A DNA stretch of 43,290 nt from Trueperaceae bacterium. GTDB taxonomy: Bacteria; Deinococcota; Deinococci; Deinococcales; Trueperaceae. Below the pieces are notes generated by a model, which saw only the letters and a program-made list of their open reading frames with translations, did not search any database and was not told where the DNA came from. The stretch is taken from the NCBI GenBank assembly GCA_020431825.1, contig JAGQHN010000035.1, positions 1 to 43,290 on the forward strand, in the 5' to 3' direction. Positions 7,796 through 15,711 of the stretch are shown piece after piece. The stretch's first letter is position 1; every line of letters begins with the position of its first letter. Both the position numbers and the translations under genes were made by a program.

Positions 7796-8563
7796 TTAAA
7801 AAAGCAGTTCAAATAAAGACCAGGCCTTAGCTTCGCCGGTTTCAAGGTCGTTGTGGCGAGTGTTCCACACACCTATAGTGCAGGATAAAGCTACAAGCTC
7901 GAGCCTATCTTTTAAGACGCGAAAAACCTCGGCGACTTCGCTGGCATGGGGGCCACCCTTAGCTGGATAGTTTACGGCAGGTAAATCATCAAGATGCAAA
8001 ACATCAACATCAAAGTGCAGGTAAACCGGACCGTTAAAGAGATAAGTCTTTAGCTCTTCAAAGCTTTTAATATGTTTGATTTTGGCACTTTCCACCAGCT
8101 TTTGTTCACCGGGGTCAAGATCGCGACCATCAGCCAGAATGATTTTCTCTACTGGGATAGTTTTTAGTCCGACGGCATCTGGCATACGCTGTTCGCCAAG
8201 ACCCGCCATCATGGCGAGGGGCATGCCGCCTAAAAATCCGCTTGGGGTGGTTTCCCAGGTGTTAAAGTCGCCGTGAGAATCAAGCCAGAGAAAGCTAGGC
8301 TCGAGCCCTGCTCGCTGCAAACCTGCATAAACAGGAATGGTAGAGCAGCAATCCCCGGCAACGCTTATGGGCCTTTTTCCCTCTTTTAGCGCGGCTTCGA
8401 CTTTATCAGCAATCCCCTTATGAACCGCGCTGGCTTTGTCTTGAGGATTGGTGGTGTCAGGTAGATCGACTTCGTTGATTTGCCAGCCGGCTTTTGCAAA
8501 CCTCTTTAAGTGCTCTGCAGGCTTATCTATATAGTAAGGGCTCAGGATAAACTGATTGTCCAT
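7796..8563 (-). CDS. Arginase/agmatinase-fold hydrolase with Cys in the first metal-ligand position
   Basis: Ureohydrolase-fold protein of 255 residues. The metal motifs are recognisable: D95-S-H97-G-D99 (family DAHxD) and D185-V-D187 (family DxD). The first motif, normally GGDHS, reads GDCCS with Cys72 where the metal-binding His usually is. Some ureohydrolase relatives are known with Cys here. The fold could hydrolyse a guanidino, formimino or related amide substrate; arginase itself is unlikely because the protein is short and the first ligand is changed. It begins one base after the stop of the truncated hemoglobin gene, so the two form an operon. Confidence 0.88.
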   Translation of the reverse strand: MDNQFILSPYYIDKPAEHLKRFAKAGWQINEVDLPDTTNPQDKASAVHKGIADKVEAALKEGKRPISVAGDCCSTIPVYAGLQRAGLEPSFLWLDSHGDFNTWETTPSGFLGGMPLAMMAGLGEQRMPDAVGLKTIPVEKIILADGRDLDPGEQKLVESAKIKHIKSFEELKTYLFNGPVYLHFDVDVLHLDDLPAVNYPAKGGPHASEVAEVFRVLKDRLELVALSCTIGVWNTRHNDLETGEAKAWSLFELLF

Positions 8564-8564
8564 A

Positions 8565-8942
8565 TCAACCTGCGGAACCGAGACTGCCGGTTATATCAGT
8601 AATGTAAGTATTGACTCGAGCAATCACGTCACCTACTTCATCCTCTTGAACGCCTCGATCTTTTAAAGTCTCAAGCAAATGATTAACAAAGAGAGCAAAG
8701 TGTTTGCGCTCGATACCGCGGTCCTGATGGGCATAATTGAGGGGCAAACCCGTATAGGGCAGAGGACCATCTAAGGCAGCGGTAAAGAACTCGCGTTGCA
8801 TGGCCAGGAGTTTATCCAGATTGGCGTTTTTAAAGAAGGGCTCGAGCTCGGGGTCAGCCAATACCCGGTCATAAAACTCAGTCACCATGGAATCAACCGT
8901 GTCTGCACCACCCAGTCTCTCAAAAAGACTCTTGTCTGACAT
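8565..8942 (-). CDS. Truncated hemoglobin, group I-like
   Basis: A 125-residue 2-on-2 globin. It starts SLFERLGGADTVDSMV, with the B-helix FYDRVLADPELEPFF and the proximal histidine in YAHQDRGIERKHF. Such proteins bind O2 or NO and often detoxify NO. A perfect Shine-Dalgarno GGAGGT stands four bases before the ATG. It is first in a two-gene unit with the arginase-fold hydrolase. Group I is favoured by the length and the AHxxxGI pattern, but group assignment is tentative. Confidence 0.95.
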   Translation of the reverse strand: MSDKSLFERLGGADTVDSMVTEFYDRVLADPELEPFFKNANLDKLLAMQREFFTAALDGPLPYTGLPLNYAHQDRGIERKHFALFVNHLLETLKDRGVQEDEVGDVIARVNTYITDITGSLGSAG

Positions 8943-9147
8943 GCTTACCTCCTAAATGCTTTCGGCATACGTTTGCATAAGCGCTAACCACTAGTGCTAT
9001 CTGAATCTGCAATGTTCAAACAGCAGATATATGAAGTTTATGACATTTCGCCCTGCTTTGCCCAGAAATGACCCAGTCAAAACATCTTACCTTCACAAAG
9101 CCATGCTAGTTTAGGTTTAAGAGCAGCATTTGCTGGCAGAAAAGTTT

Positions 9148-9702
9148 ATGAAGACACCGACTACCAAAGTATCTGTACGGGTTCATACCACCACCATGCG
9201 CATTTATGGCACCATGCATCTTTTGCCACAGGGCGACGTTTCAGGAATATTAAACAACAACCGTCTTTTTTTCCCCATGACCGATTGTCAGATTTTTAAA
9301 AAAGGCCTGCGCCACCCGCCTCTTCCCGAAGATGCACAGTTTGATGCTGAATTTCTAGCCGTGCCCAAAGACAAAGTATTATGGCTTGATCTGGGAGATA
9401 CCAATAAGATATTTGCACCGGGTGTAGAGTTGCGTACGCTTTACTTACTCTTTCCGGGCTATGTGCTCAAAGGGGATTTCCTGATTTTGCCCAGTGTCAG
9501 AACCTCGGATTTCCTGGTGCGTGCCGTGGTAGAACGTCCTTTTCAGTACTTTTTTAATGTTGAGCTTTATTTGCCAAGGCAGGGCAAACCCTTACAAGAG
9601 GCAGCTGTCGTTGAGCGTCTTACAGCGATAACCGTTAATCTAAATAATGTCGCAGGCGTGTTTAATGTCAAGGATGATTTAAACGAGTTTCCTGACTTTT
9701 AA
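9148..9702 (+). CDS. Conserved-looking hypothetical protein
   Basis: I do not recognise this 184-residue protein. It has no signal peptide or clear membrane helix and looks beta-rich, with segments such as VSVRVHTTTMRIYGTMHLL, LNNNRLFFPMTDCQIF, KVLWLDLGDTN, and a C-terminal VNLNNVAGVFNVKDD. Codon use is like the neighbours, which supports a real gene, although it holds no CTCGAG site. ATG at 9148 is chosen; a TTG at 9130 would add six residues, and neither has a strong Shine-Dalgarno. It reads towards the strong terminator at 9727-9775. Confidence 0.75.
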   Translation: MKTPTTKVSVRVHTTTMRIYGTMHLLPQGDVSGILNNNRLFFPMTDCQIFKKGLRHPPLPEDAQFDAEFLAVPKDKVLWLDLGDTNKIFAPGVELRTLYLLFPGYVLKGDFLILPSVRTSDFLVRAVVERPFQYFFNVELYLPRQGKPLQEAAVVERLTAITVNLNNVAGVFNVKDDLNEFPDF

Positions 9703-9726
9703 GAGGTAAAGAAGCATAAATTCTTG

Positions 9727-9775
9727 TCCCTTCGCTTAAAGGGAGTATAAAGTTTCCCCCTTTTAAAAAGGGGGA
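9727..9775. terminator. Two hairpins serving as a bidirectional terminator
   Basis: TCCCTT-CGCTTA-AAGGGA (9727-9744) is followed by TCCCCCTTTT-A-AAAAGGGGGA (9755-9775), a near-perfect G:C stem with T/A-rich top. The pair sits between two genes that converge, so it can end transcription from both sides. Confidence 0.75.
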
Positions 9776-9816
9776 CTAAGGAAGATTTATTTCAGAGGAG
9801 ATTTGGGCTCAGATAG

Positions 9817-10713
9817 CTACGCCTCTTCAAAGTAACCTGACTCGTTTACAATTTCTTCCCAGGGTATATAGGTGGCTTCTGTAGCCGTTTTCCCACTTCG
9901 TCTGAGGTAAGTCTGTACCAGTTCAAAGCCTACTGTATAGCCAGCATAATCAGGAATTCCTTTTTTCGGATAGTGGAACTGCTCTGCCGCCCAGTCACCA
10001 AAAATATAGGCTCTGGCAACATTAAAATCGGCTTCATAAAGGGCTGCGCTGAACTTTGGTTTGACAGCTTCAAGTTGGGATTGGCTGAGGGCGCTCGAGT
10101 ATGGCCCAATCAAGCTTTTATCACCCACAATTTCTAAAGCAAAGGATTCTGCGAGTCCTTCAGCGACAAGGTATTTACCCAAGGTTAAATTAGGCATAAA
10201 AGGTTCAAAAGCAAAACGTACAAGGTGATTGATTTCGTGAGCACTGGCAACCGGCAGGCGTGGGGTTCCTATTTCATTTGGCCAGCCCATGACCAGAGCG
10301 GAACCCATGCCTTGAGCGCCTGTATAGGCACCATACTCGAGTTTCAGGGTTTTCAAATTCCCCAGGATAAAGGTGAAATGAATGGGCCCTAGCTTTAATC
10401 CGTGGGTTTCTGGACTAAGGGCATCAAGTGCGCGTTGCGCAGCAGTTGCGCAGGCTTGCCAGGTATTTGCTTGTTCAAAGGCGGTAATGGCCTTTATGCC
10501 CTCCTGACAGTCGTCAAGAGGTGAGTAATAGCCCATCATTTGCGCGGCATTCATCGCTGGACTTAAGGTAGGGTTTCCCCCAGGAAAGCGGTTCATAAAG
10601 GGTTTCCAGAACGGCCCTATCCTTTCCATTACCTCCTGCTCAAACAGTTCGAGAGAGCAGGTTTCCAGGGCTTGTCGTTGTAGGTCAAGGGCATTAACGA
10701 GTGTGACTTGCAT
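9817..10713 (-). CDS. DUF2268-type predicted zinc protease
   Basis: A 298-residue soluble protein with the zinc-binding motif H159-E-I-N-H163 inside VASAHEINHLVRF, followed about 27 residues later by GLAESFALE, which can supply the third ligand. This is the layout of DUF2268 predicted Zn-dependent proteases. No signal peptide is present, so it should act in the cytoplasm. The ATG has GGAGG five bases upstream. Its promoter has the long-spacer MerR architecture and a perfect dyad, and the divergent gene encodes a MerR-family regulator, so it is very likely induced by that regulator. Confidence 0.88.
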   Translation of the reverse strand: MQVTLVNALDLQRQALETCSLELFEQEVMERIGPFWKPFMNRFPGGNPTLSPAMNAAQMMGYYSPLDDCQEGIKAITAFEQANTWQACATAAQRALDALSPETHGLKLGPIHFTFILGNLKTLKLEYGAYTGAQGMGSALVMGWPNEIGTPRLPVASAHEINHLVRFAFEPFMPNLTLGKYLVAEGLAESFALEIVGDKSLIGPYSSALSQSQLEAVKPKFSAALYEADFNVARAYIFGDWAAEQFHYPKKGIPDYAGYTVGFELVQTYLRRSGKTATEATYIPWEEIVNESGYFEEA

Positions 10714-10731
10714 CTTGTCCTCCTGAAAAAC

Positions 10732-10762
10732 AGCATAAGGTCTACAATCATTGTAGAGTCAA
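10732..10762 (-). promoter_or_regulatory. MerR-type promoter of the DUF2268 gene with embedded operator dyad
   Basis: On the minus strand TTGACT (-35, 10757-10762) is followed by exactly 19 bases and then TATGCT (-10, 10732-10737). Inside the spacer and touching the -35 is the perfect palindrome TCTACAAT-C-ATTGTAGA (10741-10757). A 19-base spacer with a dyad is the hallmark of promoters that MerR-family activators untwist. The regulator starts at 10766, so its own transcription probably overlaps this site and is autoregulated. Confidence 0.8.
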
Positions 10763-10765
10763 GAG

Positions 10766-11710
10766 GTGGAGGGGTTTTATGGTATCGGCGAACTGGCAAA
10801 GCAGGCTGGTGTGAGTGTGCAAACGCTGCGGCATTATCATAAATTGGGTTTACTCGAGCCCAGCGAAACTTCTGAAGCAGGTTACCGTTTTTACTCTGAA
10901 CATGATGCCAGTCGCCTGAAGCTCATTCGCACCCTGCGTGATGTAGGTTTTGATCTGAAGACCATTACCGACTTACTAAGCGCTAAGGAAAATTTGCGGG
11001 CTATGCTGCAACTGCAGGTTGAAAGTTTGGAGGAGCAAACAAGAGCACTCATGCGGCAGCAGATTGTCTTAAAGGCTGTGGCAAAAGCCGAAGACAAAGA
11101 GGAGGTGCTGCTGGCAAGGCTCGAGCGTTTAAAGATACTCTCAGAGCTTACTCGACTCGAGCGAGAAGCATTTTTGGCTAGACATCTGGGCATGCCTAAA
11201 GCAGATGTGCAGCAAAGTGAAATCTGGCGAGCTGCCATTTTGGATATGCCTGAAACTATGAATGCAGGTCAGCTCGAGGCCTGGCTGGAGCTGGCGGAAC
11301 TGGCTGCCGATGAACATTTCCGACAAACCTTTGCCTTGCAGCGCGAGCCTTTTAAAGATTTGTCGCCAGAGCGACTTGGTACGTGGCAAAAGGCCTTTTC
11401 TGACGTTACAAAAAGGGCAGTTCAATTATGCGCAAAAGAGGCGCCACCGCAAAGCGCTGAAGCCCAGGAGCTTGTTTCAGACTGGGTAAGGGCCTTGGCT
11501 GTGGCCCTTTTAAAAGAGGCCAATCTTTCTTTTTTAAGCTGGATGTACGAGTTTTTCTACAGTACCAGAGATCGGCGGTTTGATCGTTACTGGCAACTTC
11601 TAGCGGAACTCAAAGCCTTGCCTTTTAATCCAGGTATGGGGCAGGCTATCGACTTTTTGCTTGAAGGGCTAAGATTTAAGCTCGAGCTTGCAGCTAAAGG
11701 AGAAAAATGA
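10766..11710 (+). CDS. MerR-family transcriptional activator with TipAS-like C-terminal domain
   Basis: A 314-residue regulator. Residues 5-75 are a MerR winged helix (GIGELAKQAGVSVQTLRHYHKLGLLEP split by the turn, then AGYRFYSEHDASRLKLIRTLRDVGF). Residues about 80-160 form the coiled-coil dimerisation helix. The C-terminal part (about 165-310) is helical and includes a TipAS-like element around APPQSAEAQELVSDW, a domain that in TipA binds thiopeptides and other ligands. Start is GTG only eight bases after the operator dyad, with no leader room for a normal Shine-Dalgarno, so a leaderless or dyad-overlapping transcript is likely. Its stop overlaps the next ATG by four bases (ATGA). Confidence 0.9.
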   Translation: MEGFYGIGELAKQAGVSVQTLRHYHKLGLLEPSETSEAGYRFYSEHDASRLKLIRTLRDVGFDLKTITDLLSAKENLRAMLQLQVESLEEQTRALMRQQIVLKAVAKAEDKEEVLLARLERLKILSELTRLEREAFLARHLGMPKADVQQSEIWRAAILDMPETMNAGQLEAWLELAELAADEHFRQTFALQREPFKDLSPERLGTWQKAFSDVTKRAVQLCAKEAPPQSAEAQELVSDWVRALAVALLKEANLSFLSWMYEFFYSTRDRRFDRYWQLLAELKALPFNPGMGQAIDFLLEGLRFKLELAAKGEK

Positions 11711-12273
11711 ACTTTGCTGAGCAGTATCTCAAAACAGTGATAGAAGTCTTTCGCTCTCAGAAACGCCTGGCAGAAAAGGCCATGGCCCAGCTAAATCATG
11801 AAGAACTGAAGCTGACCATCGACTCTGAAGCCAATTCGGTAGAGCTGATTGTCAAGCATCTGGCAGGCAATATGCGTTCGCGCTGGCGTGATTTCTTGAC
11901 CAGTGATGGGGAAAAGCCTGACCGTAACCGCGACACTGAGTTTGAAGGTGGCTATGACTCTTATGAAGCCATGATGGCAAGATGGGAAGAGGGATGGCAG
12001 ATTTTATTTGGGGCAATTGGGCCCTTAACCGAAGCTGATTTGGCAAAACCTGTTTACATACGCGGGGAAGCGCACAGTGTTATTGAGGCGATAGAAAGAC
12101 AAATTTCGCATTATGGTTATCATGTGGGGCAAATCGTTTTTCTAGCGAAGCATTTAAAGTCAAAAGACTGGCAGAGTCTGTCTATTCCCAGGGGAGGCTC
12201 GAGTGCCTACAATCAGTCTGTGAAAGAGGGAGATGAGCGTTATGAAAAGGGTAGGCTGAAAGACCAAAAATAA
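11707..12273 (+). CDS. DinB-like / DUF1572 protein
   Basis: A 188-residue four-helix-bundle protein of the DinB/YfiT superfamily (DUF1572). Potential metal-binding histidines occur in IVKHLAGN (about residue 51) and in the pair ISHYGYHVGQIVFLAKH (about 134-150). Relatives include bacillithiol S-transferases and metal-dependent thiol transferases, which fits a resistance or detoxification role. It overlaps the MerR/TipAS-like regulator by four bases, so it is co-transcribed with it and may handle the same toxic ligand. That link is an inference. Confidence 0.88.
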   Translation: MNFAEQYLKTVIEVFRSQKRLAEKAMAQLNHEELKLTIDSEANSVELIVKHLAGNMRSRWRDFLTSDGEKPDRNRDTEFEGGYDSYEAMMARWEEGWQILFGAIGPLTEADLAKPVYIRGEAHSVIEAIERQISHYGYHVGQIVFLAKHLKSKDWQSLSIPRGGSSAYNQSVKEGDERYEKGRLKDQK

Positions 12274-12282
12274 GAACTAAGG

Positions 12283-12699
12283 TTACAGCCTGGTCTTTTT
12301 CCAGACCAGACAGGGTTCCTCAATCTCACGAAAGCCAAATTTTTGATAAAAGCCAGGAATTTGCGTTCCATCGGTCAAAGTAACGGAAATGTAACTTGCT
12401 TTGTCCAGGTGTGCCTTTACATGCTCCATGCATCTGCTGGCAATGCCGAGTCTTCGGTAATCAGGATGCGTGATAACATCAAGAACCTGAACAATATAAG
12501 GGTCGCCGCACACTCGAGCAAAACCCACTAATAGGCCTGTTTCTGTGTGCGCCGCAACATAAAAGTGACTTAGCTCGAGCATAAGTCTGGTTGCATTCTC
12601 GGTGCGCCTCTTATGCTTATCCCAGCCAATAAGCTGGTAGAGATGGTTGAGCTGTCTTACATCAACGTCGCCATTTTCACTAAAGCTAAAAGTTTCCAA
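12283..12699 (-). CDS. GNAT-family N-acetyltransferase
   Basis: A 138-residue acetyltransferase. The acetyl-CoA site is in VLDVITHPDYRRLGIASRCME, and the C-terminal strand FYQKFGFREIEEP is typical. Translation starts at TTG with an AAGGA site about 10 bases upstream. Substrate unknown. It converges with the DinB-like gene, with nine bases between the stops. Confidence 0.88.
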   Translation of the reverse strand: METFSFSENGDVDVRQLNHLYQLIGWDKHKRRTENATRLMLELSHFYVAAHTETGLLVGFARVCGDPYIVQVLDVITHPDYRRLGIASRCMEHVKAHLDKASYISVTLTDGTQIPGFYQKFGFREIEEPCLVWKKTRL

Positions 12700-12811
12700 G
12701 ATTCTGTTTCCTTCTTCAATTTTTACTGACTATTTGGCTCAAGCAGAAAAGCGTAAGAGAAAAGTCATTTTGCTTTAAGTCCAGCTATCGTAAACTATAA
12801 GGGTGCAAGAC

Positions 12812-13417
12812 GTGTTGACTGAGCAATTTGATGTTTTGGATGAATTGGGCAACTGGACCGGGCAGACCAAAGCGAGAGCCGATGTTCACCGGGATGGGGA
12901 CTGGCACCGAAGTTTTCATCTGTGGTTGATTAAAGATAATCAGTACGTACTGTTTCAGCGGCGCAGCAAATTCAAAGACCTCGAGCCAAAGAAAATCGAT
13001 GTCACCGTTGGTGGTCATTTTGGTGCAGGTGAAACCATTCGTCAGGTGGTGCGCGAAGCCGAAGAGGAAATTGGGCTTTATGTCTGCTCAAAGGACCTTT
13101 ATTACCTGGATACCTTTCAGGTTGAACGTACTTACGAGGGCGCAGTAGACCGCGAATTTCAGGAAACCTATGTCATGAAAAGTGACCGTCCGCTTGACCA
13201 CTATCACCTTAACTGTCAGGAAGTCACGGTGCTTTATGAAGTGCCCATTGATAAAGCCATTGCGCTTTACCGCGATGGTGGATTTACCCCTGCCAACGGC
13301 TTTGACTGTCAGCAGCGGGTCAATAATGCACTGTTAACTGCCGATGATCTGATTGAGCAGGCCAGGGAAGATGTGGTCAGGACGCTCGAGCGCATCAAAG
13401 TGTGGCTTGCATCTTAG
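12812..13417 (+). CDS. Nudix hydrolase of the IPP isomerase-like (YfcD) group
   Basis: About 201 residues with the Nudix box GGHFGAGETIRQVVREAEEEIG and an N-terminal pattern (FDVLDELGNWTGQTKARADVHRDGDWHRSFHLWL in pieces) shared by YfcD-like proteins and isopentenyl-diphosphate isomerases. The isomerase-specific catalytic Cys/Glu context is not evident, so hydrolase is preferred. GTG at 12812 is chosen because AAGGG lies eight bases before it; GTG at 12803 would add three residues. It stands alone between two genes on the opposite strand. Confidence 0.9.
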   Translation: MLTEQFDVLDELGNWTGQTKARADVHRDGDWHRSFHLWLIKDNQYVLFQRRSKFKDLEPKKIDVTVGGHFGAGETIRQVVREAEEEIGLYVCSKDLYYLDTFQVERTYEGAVDREFQETYVMKSDRPLDHYHLNCQEVTVLYEVPIDKAIALYRDGGFTPANGFDCQQRVNNALLTADDLIEQAREDVVRTLERIKVWLAS

Positions 13418-13423
13418 CTAGGG

Positions 13424-14722
13424 CTAAACCTGTCCGTTAACAAGCTGAACAAGCAAAAACACATTCAAGGCAATAATGATGCTAGCAATCAGCCAGCCCA
13501 GCAGGTTGCTTAGCCAACTGTTGGCAAGTACACCCACAACCTCGCGTTTACGGGTGAATTGCAGGAGCGGGAGAAGGGCAAAGGGAATGCCAAAGCTGAG
13601 AACCACCTGCGACAATACCAGTACAGCTGTAGGCTCGAGCCCCATAATGATGACCACCATAGCGGGTAGCATGGTGATGAGTCTGCGAAGCCACAGCGGT
13701 ATCGTAAAGTGGACAAAGCCCTGCATGATGATCTGTCCTGCCATGGTGCCAACGGTACTCGAGGACAGGCCAGAAATCAGCAGCGAAAAGGCAAAAACAC
13801 CACTTGCCAGGCTTCCTAAAAGTGGGCTGAGCGTTTGATAGGCAGTTTCAATTTCAGCAACATTCTGCTGACCCGTAAAGTAAAAGGTGGCAGCTGCCAT
13901 AGCCAGCATAGCCATATTGACAAAGCCTGCAATGCTCATGCCCACAACAACATCAATAAGGTTATAGCGGTAGAGTCTGCGGCGCTGCTTGTCGGAGTTT
14001 GCCTGAATGCGCCTTTGCGTAAGGGCTGAGTGCAGATAAATAACATGGGGCATGACCGTAGCGCCCAGAATGCCTGCTGCCAAATAGATGCTATGACTAC
14101 CGCTAAAACTGGGGATAAACCCTTTTGCAAGACTGAGAGTATTGGGTTTACTTAAAAAGACTTCGACCAGATAAGCTCCGGCAACTGTGGCAACCATGGC
14201 GGCAATCACCGCCTCTAAAGGACGAAAACCGTAACGCTGCAAGCCCAGAAGGGCAAAGGTGGCTATGCCCGTCAGTACGCCACCCCAAAATAAGGGGAGA
14301 CCAAAAAGAAGCTGAAAACCAATGGCTGCCCCGAGAAATTCTGCTAGATCAGTAGCAATGGCGACCAGCTCTGCCTGAACCCAAAAAAGCCAGACAACAG
14401 GTCTAGGATAATGGTCGCGGATGAGTTCGGGAAGGTTTTTGCCCGTCGCAATACCCAGCTTGGCAGAAAGTGCCTGAATGAGCATGGCCATGAGATTGGC
14501 AGCCAGGACTACCCAGAGCAGTCTGTAGCCGTAACGTGAGCCTCCCTCAATATTGGTGGCAAAATTCCCGGGGTCAATATAAGCAACAGCAGCAATAAAG
14601 GCGGGGCCTAAAAAGGGTAAGATGCGCTTTAAACCACGGTGGGTACTACGAAGCTCGAGGATGTCTTGTGCGGCGTTTCGGATGCTTTGGTCGGACTGAG
14701 CAGGGTTTTGGTCTGATGGCAT
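13424..14722 (-). CDS. mntH: NRAMP-type divalent metal (Mn/Fe) transporter
   Basis: A 432-residue NRAMP family proton-coupled importer. The metal site motifs are intact: D50-P-G-N53 in the first membrane helix and M224-P-H in the sixth (TVMPHVIYLHS), and AEFLGAA in the third. Roughly eleven membrane helices are present. In Deinococcota, manganese import supports oxidative-stress and radiation resistance. A DtxR/MntR-like palindrome overlaps the expected transcription start, which suggests repression by a metal-bound DtxR-family regulator. No Shine-Dalgarno is obvious ahead of the ATG. Confidence 0.96.
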   Translation of the reverse strand: MPSDQNPAQSDQSIRNAAQDILELRSTHRGLKRILPFLGPAFIAAVAYIDPGNFATNIEGGSRYGYRLLWVVLAANLMAMLIQALSAKLGIATGKNLPELIRDHYPRPVVWLFWVQAELVAIATDLAEFLGAAIGFQLLFGLPLFWGGVLTGIATFALLGLQRYGFRPLEAVIAAMVATVAGAYLVEVFLSKPNTLSLAKGFIPSFSGSHSIYLAAGILGATVMPHVIYLHSALTQRRIQANSDKQRRRLYRYNLIDVVVGMSIAGFVNMAMLAMAAATFYFTGQQNVAEIETAYQTLSPLLGSLASGVFAFSLLISGLSSSTVGTMAGQIIMQGFVHFTIPLWLRRLITMLPAMVVIIMGLEPTAVLVLSQVVLSFGIPFALLPLLQFTRKREVVGVLANSWLSNLLGWLIASIIIALNVFLLVQLVNGQV

Positions 14723-14776
14723 AGGAAAGACTTTCTCAGGCTTTGATGGTTAAGATAAGGGTCTCAAGCAAGTAAT

Positions 14777-14790
14777 TTAGGCAAGCCTAA
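14777..14790 (-). promoter_or_regulatory. DtxR/MntR-like operator in front of mntH
   Basis: TTAGGC-AA-GCCTAA is a perfect 6+6 palindrome closely matching half-sites of DtxR/IdeR-type boxes (TTAGG...CCTAA). It lies just downstream of a perfect -10 (TATAAT on the minus strand, 14793-14798), exactly where the transcript should begin, so a bound regulator would block initiation. Confidence 0.65.
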
Positions 14791-14792
14791 TT

Positions 14793-14824
14793 ATTATATT
14801 GACCCTAGCTAACATAATTGTCAA
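14793..14824 (-). promoter_or_regulatory. Candidate mntH promoter with long spacer
   Basis: On the minus strand TTGACA (14819-14824) and TATAAT (14793-14798) both match the consensus perfectly, but the spacer is 20 bases rather than 17. Either the -35 is not used or the promoter needs help or twisting to be active. The DtxR-like box follows directly. Confidence 0.5.
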
Positions 14825-15012
14825 GTTGACGTATGCCCCTGTTGAGACGATGCCGAAGACCCCAAAACCCACCCTGGCATAAGTGGCTAGACCGTCACCT
14901 GGGCAAGAATACTATGGGCGAATTTTGTCTTGAGGAATCAAAGGCTTAATAATTGATACGAGGCTGATTGGTCGTAATCTGCTGGGCTCGAGCATAGAAG
15001 CAAACACGTTCT

Positions 15013-15711
15013 TTAGCTAATATGAAAATCGCTTCCATAAAACTCAAAACCATGCTTTCTGGCAATTGCTTGAGAGGCTTTATTTTCCCAGGAAGTACTG
15101 TAAAGCGGAAGTGAATTTTGGGCGAGTAAGCTGTTTGCCCAGGCTGAAACCGCATGAGCGGCATGACCCTTTTGACGGTAAGCTGCTAAAGTTTCAACAC
15201 CAGCCTCATAAGCACCACCAAAGGTTCGTACGCTGGCACAAACGGCTACTGCTTTATTATCCTCGAGTGAGGCCATAAAGGGTTGCCAATAGGGGATATC
15301 AGCTAGCCAGTCCTCGAGCCCTCCCTCAAGTAGATGCTTGTTTTCTCCTGTTATTGCTGCGGTTTGTCCAGAGAGGGCAGGTTTTTGAAAACAGGCATAG
15401 GCGGGGCCTTGCCAGACTTGACCATCAGGGGCATGGGCATTTAGCAGTGCGAGATAGCTCGCTTTGTGTTTGGGTTCGGTGAAGGGGTCGGCAGTCTCTT
15501 CCTGACAGAGAGAACTAAGCTCATCCATTAGGGTTTGAGGTAAGCGCGCATGAAAGCGCCAGATAGCGCCTTGTTGTGTGCGGCCCAGAAAAAATCTGGG
15601 GACAATGCCGCCATTCCACTGATTAACTGCGATGAGTCGGTCATTTTCATCATGTTTAAAGAGCACTCTGACGTGCAGCTTCATAAGCTCGAGTTTAAAC
15701 GGTCTAGGCAA
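15013..15711 (-). CDS. FR47/GNAT-like acetyltransferase protein
   Basis: A 232-residue protein (223 if ATG at 15684 is used). The C-terminal third looks like an FR47-type GNAT domain: a central AGVETLAAYRQKGHAAHAVSAW supplies the acetyl-CoA loop, followed by LYSTSWENKASQAIARKHGF. The N-terminal half is unlike anything I recognise. The TTG start overlaps the aroE stop and has GAGGAA in front of it, favouring translational coupling; the ATG has little Shine-Dalgarno. It is the second gene after aroE. Confidence 0.8.
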   Translation of the reverse strand: MPRPFKLELMKLHVRVLFKHDENDRLIAVNQWNGGIVPRFFLGRTQQGAIWRFHARLPQTLMDELSSLCQEETADPFTEPKHKASYLALLNAHAPDGQVWQGPAYACFQKPALSGQTAAITGENKHLLEGGLEDWLADIPYWQPFMASLEDNKAVAVCASVRTFGGAYEAGVETLAAYRQKGHAAHAVSAWANSLLAQNSLPLYSTSWENKASQAIARKHGFEFYGSDFHIS

